NCBI RefSeq assembly: GCF_964340395.1
Contig: NC_135554.1
Span: 13,505,251-13,569,250, forward strand
From: Glandiceps talaboti
Taxonomy: Eukaryota; Hemichordata; Enteropneusta; Spengelidae
Reading direction: 5' to 3'
DNA: 64,000 nt
The position numbers and the translations under genes are program-made. This document shows, piece by piece, positions 58,041-64,000 of the stretch; position 1 is the stretch's first letter; the number at the start of each line of letters is the position of its first letter. Under the pieces are notes generated by a model. The model was given only the letters and a program-made list of their open reading frames with translations, made no database searches and was not told the origin of the DNA.

Positions 58041-61000
58041 AACAAGTGATCATGGTGTTTACCTGCGCTATCTACGTGTATAAATTACGGAAACGTGCGA
58101 ATCCAAACTCCAGAAACAACATGAAGGCTATAAAAGCATGAGTACCGGTATATCTAAATTGTCCCGTTGAAAGTATGTTTTCCAGAGAAAGCAACTTGTT
58201 TTACAATTTGAATTGCAAGCTTAGCTTGTGTTTTCGATGTCACAGAAGTAGCTACATATTTGTGTATTGTGTAAGATAAGACAGCTGAGGTCGTTCATTT
58301 TTTCCCTTTGGTGAAGTCTGGTCCCGGAAGGAGAGTTAAACGAACGAATTTCGTTTCTTGTGCATCAATTTTAAAATGACTCGGCCGTTTTACCAACTTG
58401 CAGAGAAGTTAAAGCCGATAACATACCATCAATATGGTAAATAATATCCTCTGTTTGAGCACCCAAGAACGTCGGGAATTTTATGCAAATATGTTTACGA
58501 TATGCAAAGCGAACGCCTCTGTGTGGGTCAAAGGTTTGTACTTCCGTCTTCCGGTCTTACGGTGATGGTCTTACCATCGAGTCACACAAACGATAGTCGG
58601 CAATATAAGGGTGAGGTGTTTTTTTTTTTTTTGTTTCTCATCTCCAATGGAAAAGTCAGGTGGGGCGGGCGGGCGAAATAAAAAAAAAGGGGGCAAGAAA
58701 AAAAATCTGTATTTTTTCAGTTCTACTCTCTGTCCTTTCTGTCCTGTCAGTCTCTTTACAACTTCTTTTCTCTTCTCTTTATTGAATTCCTTGTTACAAG
58801 TCTCTTTCCTTCATTTTAGCAAGGTTGACAAGTCCGTAGAACAACTTTGTAAGAAGATGATTGAATACTTATCATCCTGATGGGTGTATATCTGTGGCCA
58901 TGAACTATTGTATGATTTTATCAGGAGTACTAATACATTCGTCTTATTAATGAAAGTGGCATTGACATCGCTAACAATTTTTTCAAGTTATCCAATTTGT
59001 TCTTCAGTGTGTAACTTTTTGAAACACGTACGTGATTGTCATCAGTGTGCGAGATGAATTTTCATTTATATAAATCATTACTTCTATGAAACATTTTTCT
59101 TCAGTGTGAACTTGTCAAAATAATCCACCAGATAGCATGTAAACATTTCTAGAACTCAGAACTCCTTTGGGATTTACTGTTTAAAAGTAATTAAAAGTAA
59201 TAATGTAAACCTCGGAATTATGCATGTCTTGGGTCATGAAACGCTATGGAGTCGATCATTTCCCCAATGATACAACTGATTTAAAGCTAAAAACTGGTCA
59301 AGAAATTAGGAATGCAGTATGACTTTTACCAAATTTAAGCATAATTTTGAAAATGATGGAAATATTCTGAGCTATTATTACATTGCAGCTAAATGTACTG
59401 CGCGACAGTATTAATTTCGAGCCCTGTCCCTCATCAAACCTCAACGGCCTTAGACACATGCTGCTCTGATGTAACAAAGGGGGTGGGGGGGGTAGACGGC
59501 AGTGTTCTGCCAAGGTTTCCAACAAGTGGGGGCAAAGGCCCCTTGGTTGCAAAAAGTGGTGCCATTTGACAGGGAGTGGGGTCAATTATTATTGTCTATG
59601 AAATATTCATATAAATTATCTCAGACCTCTATAGAGATACTGTGGTCTGAGATATTCCATTACGTATAGACCATTACCTAACTACATAAAAAAAATCCAT
59701 TTATAATAACAGTTCCCAGTAAGCTATTTTTGAAAATTGTGTACTACACATTACACCTTATAAAAAGAAGGCAATTAAGATTATGTAATTTTAAGTCATT
59801 TCTACAGAGTATATTACATATGTTTAGAAAGATTGGACAGCCAGGTAGTCACAATTTTTAATCTGAATATCAATGAATAGCAGTGCTCAAATTCATAATT
59901 CCCTTTTTTCAGACAAGGACAAAGAACAACTTCAAAATAAGTCACAGTGAACATATGATTGAATAAAAACTTTGAGAACTCCTAAACTTGTAACCACTTG
60001 TTTCATTTTTAAAATTGTTAGTACACTGCTATGTTTATCATGCCCTCTTCAAATTCATGACATTTTGAAGAAAAAAAATCCCTGACTTTAAGAAGTACCA
60101 AATGTGAACGAAAAACTTACAAATAATAGTCAAACAAACTTTAAAATAATTATTTTTTTATTAATTAACCGTTACTGGCTGTGTATCATGATTTGGTCCT
60201 GCTATATCAAATGACAGCATAGTTACATACCGTAAACTTAAACCTTGATACGGAAGCTGACATTAGGTGTCCTTGAAACTCAGAACTTGAATCTTTAACT
60301 AAAACTATCAACAACGTCAAAGTTGGGATGCTCTGTAAATACGACATTGATTTTTTCTGATTTGCACAACAAGTTCGTTCTTCATGTCTGACCGGGCGCA
60401 CATGCATCGGCCGTCTCTATATAGTGGCCATGCCAGTGATTACGCATTGATTCAGTGCCCAACATTCGCATATGTCACTGTCAACATCATGCAACAAGAT
60501 CCCATAACACAGCTTTTTCGGAATCAAAATACACATGTACTCATTTAATTTAACCCATCAACAAATGGAAATCACAACCTGTCCCATAAATTTGGTTTAC
60601 TCAGGCTTCTGAGCTGTGGCAGATAGATGTTCCGCGTTCCGGTAGCAAGTTCAGTGTTTCGCACACGTCAGTGAGTAGGTCAGAGGTCACGACAGTGACG
60701 GTAGACAAAACATGTGACGAGAGACGTCCATTTCGACGTCTCATCTACTCCCTCTAATGTTTCAATTTGTAGATAAAGTTTATCAAAGTTGATATTTTTG
60801 TGGCATTTTTATGTTAACAATAGAACTGCGCGTTGTCACTGTATCTTATATGATGTCAACAAAACTTTCCCTTACGCAGTCAGTATACTTCTTGTGGGAT
60901 TGACGTCGAGTAAGAGCCTGGCCTGGTCCGGCCGTGGACTTAGATAATTTTGATGTCTGCCGTAAAATGAATGCGCCAAAGCGACGCAAAGTGGGAAAAT

Positions 61001-61784
61001 TATTGCGTCATTTGTAAAGTTTAGGGGGCCAATGTCGCAAGGTCGTGGCCTCGGCAGAACTGGTCTAAGACGCCATGAGCCTTACAATTTTGCTGTGCTC
61101 AGGGGTCGGTCGGAAATAAAAAAAACTTTTTTTTTCTGATGTCGGAGCTGCAAATTAGGGTCGGTCGGGAGATGAGAAACAGAAAAATAAAAAGGGCCGC
61201 CCTAATGCGAACTACATGTTTGATCGACCCTTACATTGTCAGTATTACTTATCTTACCTATGGAAGACTTATCATAGCACTTATTTGGTAATTCATTGTA
61301 AAACTACTCCAGAATCACGTTTATTCAATTCACGATGGTTTGGAGTTACACCCCTTTTCTCTTCCTTACTAGTTTATGCATGATCGAGTGTTTGTCCAGT
61401 GTGATAATCTCCCAGCAGATGAGAGATAAAGCAAACGGTTAATGTAAGTGATCTCCTGCCAGTTTTAAGATAAGGGGTGTTTTAATCAAGATAAGATTAG
61501 AAGAATGAACAAGGCGTCTTTATTTAGTCAATACAGCCTCAGGATTTTAGTGGTCTGAGATCAACAGCTGAGAGCAAAGTAACCAGGGAAAAAAAAGAAA
61601 TAGTTTTAAAACTCAATGAGTCAATTGATCAATATCACACATAAAGTAAGTTATATTGCACCACAAAAATTGATCAATCAATCAATCAATCAATCATTCA
61701 ACCAAATAATAAATCAATCAATCAATACATCAACCGATCGATCGATCGATCAATCAGTTACATGCTCGCTGCTCCCTGTGCTTA

Positions 61785-62110
61785 AACTACCCATTCCAAG
61801 GCAAGTCGTATTGAGGTAGAATGTGCCTCGGAGACCAGTTTCTCTGAAAATCAAAATATTTCGAAACATATATACGCAAGCTTGCGCATGGCATTTTTGA
61901 CATTGTTAGTTATTTGGTCCTTTTGCTAAAACAATCACCACTCTTATTGTTTGGAGAGATTACTTCACACACTGTTTAGAGGCCAATTTGAGATATAATC
62001 ACAGGCAAAAGAACAAATAATCAATTTTGTTCTCGCGATTTTCCAGATTTATAATATTATTTTCTGTATATTTCAAATAAAGTTTTAAATACTGTTTCCT
62101 CTGTTTTTTT
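61785..62110. other. 5' flank of copy C, matches 14,145-14,465
   Basis: Continuation of the 54,690-55,085 homology on the other side of the inserted element. Confidence 0.75.
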
Positions 62111-62127
62111 CTTTCTATTTCCTGTGC

Positions 62128-62325
62128 ATTTGATATGACGTGATGTGCTTTTACTACAACGTGATGTCCATTTGCAATGACATGATGTGCTTTCGCCACA
62201 ACGTGATGCGCATTTCATATGATGTGATGTGCTTTCGCCACAACGTGATGTGCATTTGATATGACGTGATGTGCTTTTACCGCAATGTGATGTGTATTTG
62301 CAATGGCGTGATTTGCTCATCAAGG
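62128..62325. repeat. ~44-bp minisatellite (GTGATGTGCTTT units)
   Basis: At least four units of GTGATGTGCTTTCGCCACAA type with a spacer CGTGATGTGCATTTGATATGA. One to two related units lie at 13,422-13,500 inside the central foldback. Confidence 0.75.
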
Positions 62326-62659
62326 ATCGCATTCATGATGAAAAGCAGAATAGATCTTCGACCACTGCATCGTTTTCACGTACCCGTCGGAAACTTCCCT
62401 CGCTCTGGTTTCTGGGAAATATTGTTGTGTTAAATTAAGCGGAATGAGGGGTATAAAGGCCCTCTCACTTCGTGACCCTATAGCTAATGCACAAGACATT
62501 TGGGTGTTTAATGTAGTAAATGGACATAATGAATTGGTGAAGGCATTCCACTTTGGGGTAAATGGACATAATTAAGTTGTGAATGCCTATCAGGTTGAGG
62601 TAAAAACACATAACGTTCCAGTTTGCTTGTGATATGTAAGATGTTTTTTACAGAGCAGT

Positions 62660-62745
62660 TATGTAAATAAATAAAAAAATAAATAAATAAATAAATATCA
62701 AAAAAAAAAAAAAAAAAAACTAATAAAATAAAAAAGAAAAGAAAA
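62660..62745. repeat. (AAAT)n and poly-A tract
   Basis: AAAT repeats followed by ~19 A and AAAGAAAAG. May be the tail of an old retroelement inserted in the 62.1-63.2 kb interval; no body recognised. Confidence 0.5.
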
Positions 62746-63261
62746 AGGGCATAGCACGTTGTGTTTAAATCACATCATGATTTCCTGAATGAGCATCGCG
62801 TTATGAAAATCACAGAGGCACGTATTATTGCTTAAATTGTCGTTTTTGAGTGTAAATATCGTACGAATCCTTCTGCTACAAATGTATCAATCCCCCGATC
62901 AATCCATATATATACCTGTACATAATACTCTTCACAGGCAGGAATACATAGTCAAAACGGTGTTATATTTAGCCTGTAGACCAGGAAAACAAGAATCTAA
63001 GGAATATTACAAGCCCCTATTATGAAAATGGGTAGCATAAGATGAGAATTGTATACTACGGTAAGCGTAGTTTTTACTACATTTGTACACTACGCTAACG
63101 AAGATGGAGGGGGTAGCTCCACACATTTAATATTTCATGTGAAAATTGCATTTCTTAGTGGGCATTTATTGGAGTGAATACTTATGGTTGATTGGTTTTC
63201 AATATGGTTAATAATATGGCGAGAACGCTGATGTGGTAGATCATTATTGAAATTGATATTT

Positions 63262-63385
63262 ATTTTTTATCCTTTCAACATACGATTCAAAATCATGATG
63301 TACGGTTCCATCTCTAGTCGCTTGATTTTATCACTAATAGTAATTTTATCACCAATAGGCTTGGAAAAAAAGACGAAAGATAAAA
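63262..63385. mobile_element. Solo arm of the central foldback element
   Basis: Matches the reverse complement of 13,950-14,086 with ~10% differences (TATCCTTTCAACATACGATT, TTTTATCACTAATAGTAATT). The flank at 63,195-63,245 matches 14,100-14,140. Confidence 0.7.
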
Positions 63386-63634
63386 ATTACTTGGAAAAAA
63401 TATTCCTGATATAAGTGTGTGATGAAAAAGATGGGCCATTGTTATGTCACCTCCACTGTCCATGGTTGAATTCTAGGCAAATACAAAAGATAACCCCTGA
63501 AGTCGATTCTTCACCGATGATAGATTTTGTCTCTGAATCTATCTTAATCTATAAAAATATCGATTTAGATAAGAAATGGGTAAACTTAGTAAATAATTTA
63601 GGTAATGTAAGTTACATTTTCACCAAATAATAGA

Positions 63635-63755
63635 ACCATTACCATACCATACCATACCATATCATATCATATCATATCATATCATATCATATCATATCAT
63701 ATCATATCATATCATACCATAACATACATACTATAACATAACATAACATAACATT
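63635..63755. repeat. Pentanucleotide (CATAT/CATAC/CATAA)n repeat
   Basis: Runs of ATACC, then ATATC, then ATAAC pentamers. Confidence 0.9.
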
Positions 63756-64000
63756 CTTCAATACCCTAATTTTACTCTCAATACATTATTATACAACTAT
63801 ACTGCATGGCTATATCATCTACACTTTACATGTAACTTATACAGAAATTTTTTGGCAGACACATATTCGCTTAGCTATTCAGGACTGCCTCATAATTTCA
63901 TGTGGTAGGTAAATGAAGTGAGCAATTTGGCAAAGTACAAGGTAAATGATTACTCCTGAGGTTTGAATAATCAAAAAGTATCCATGGAGAGAGAGAGAGA

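Larger units (their letters stand above)
55092..61777. mobile_element. Long-TIR DNA transposon, ~6.7 kb, inserted in copy C 5' flank
   Basis: Ends CACAGGGAGCAGCGAGCATG and, inverted, the same word at the right. Terminal inverted repeats extend ~450 bp (to about 55,545 and from about 61,330), including TGAT/ATCA repeats. The 7-bp CTTAAAC lies on both sides. The uninterrupted homologous site at about 14,470 has it once (GTTTAAG). The interior has ORFs up to 114 codons but no transposase that I recognise. Superfamily not assigned. Confidence 0.8.

Overview
Eukaryotic (metazoan) nuclear DNA, AT-rich, with GT-AG introns, TATA promoters, many tetranucleotide microsatellites, DNA transposons and a tRNA-derived SINE. 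There are no prokaryotic features. The domain mix (hevein-like, C-type lectin and F-type lectin modules joined by symmetric phase-1 introns) suits a marine invertebrate such as an amphioxus or hemichordate. The species cannot be fixed from sequence alone.

The window is a rearranged cluster of three related secreted-lectin genes. Copy A (minus strand, ~11.59 kb leftwards past position 1) has a TATA promoter, a short noncoding exon, a signal-peptide exon and at least 14 hevein-like exons, the last nine in a near-identical 993-bp two-exon repeat. Copy B (plus strand, ~16.57-24.80 kb) has the same promoter and signal exon, but its hevein exons are truncated or broken and its 3' half is deleted, so it is probably a pseudogene. 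Copy C (minus strand, ~54.12-38.87 kb) is the most complete: signal peptide, four two-exon C-type lectin domains, four intact hevein-like exons plus one dead one, two tiny linker exons, and a two-exon F-type lectin (fucolectin) domain ending in a stop. My hand-built splice model for copy C keeps phase 1 at every module border and sums to 2,748 coding bases, i.e. 915 residues plus stop.

A and B form the arms of a large palindrome (7,132-13,107 against 15,039-23,510). B and C are convergent, with inverted-repeat 3' flanks (24.8-30.1 kb against 36.8-38.5 kb). The 5' flank of C matches the 5' flank of B and is interrupted by a 6.7-kb element with long terminal inverted repeats (55.09-61.78 kb). 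The arms also serve as empty and filled sites: an 8-bp-TSD hAT-like element sits only in the right arm. The C-type lectin cassette of C lies between two sequences that are contiguous in A, so a ~6.8-kb domain cassette was gained or lost as a block.

Inferred product role: secreted multivalent carbohydrate binding (chitin/GlcNAc-type, galactose-type and fucose-type modules), plausibly mucosal or innate recognition. This follows from the families; the DNA does not show it directly. No transposase, reverse transcriptase, rRNA, genuine tRNA or CRISPR was found.
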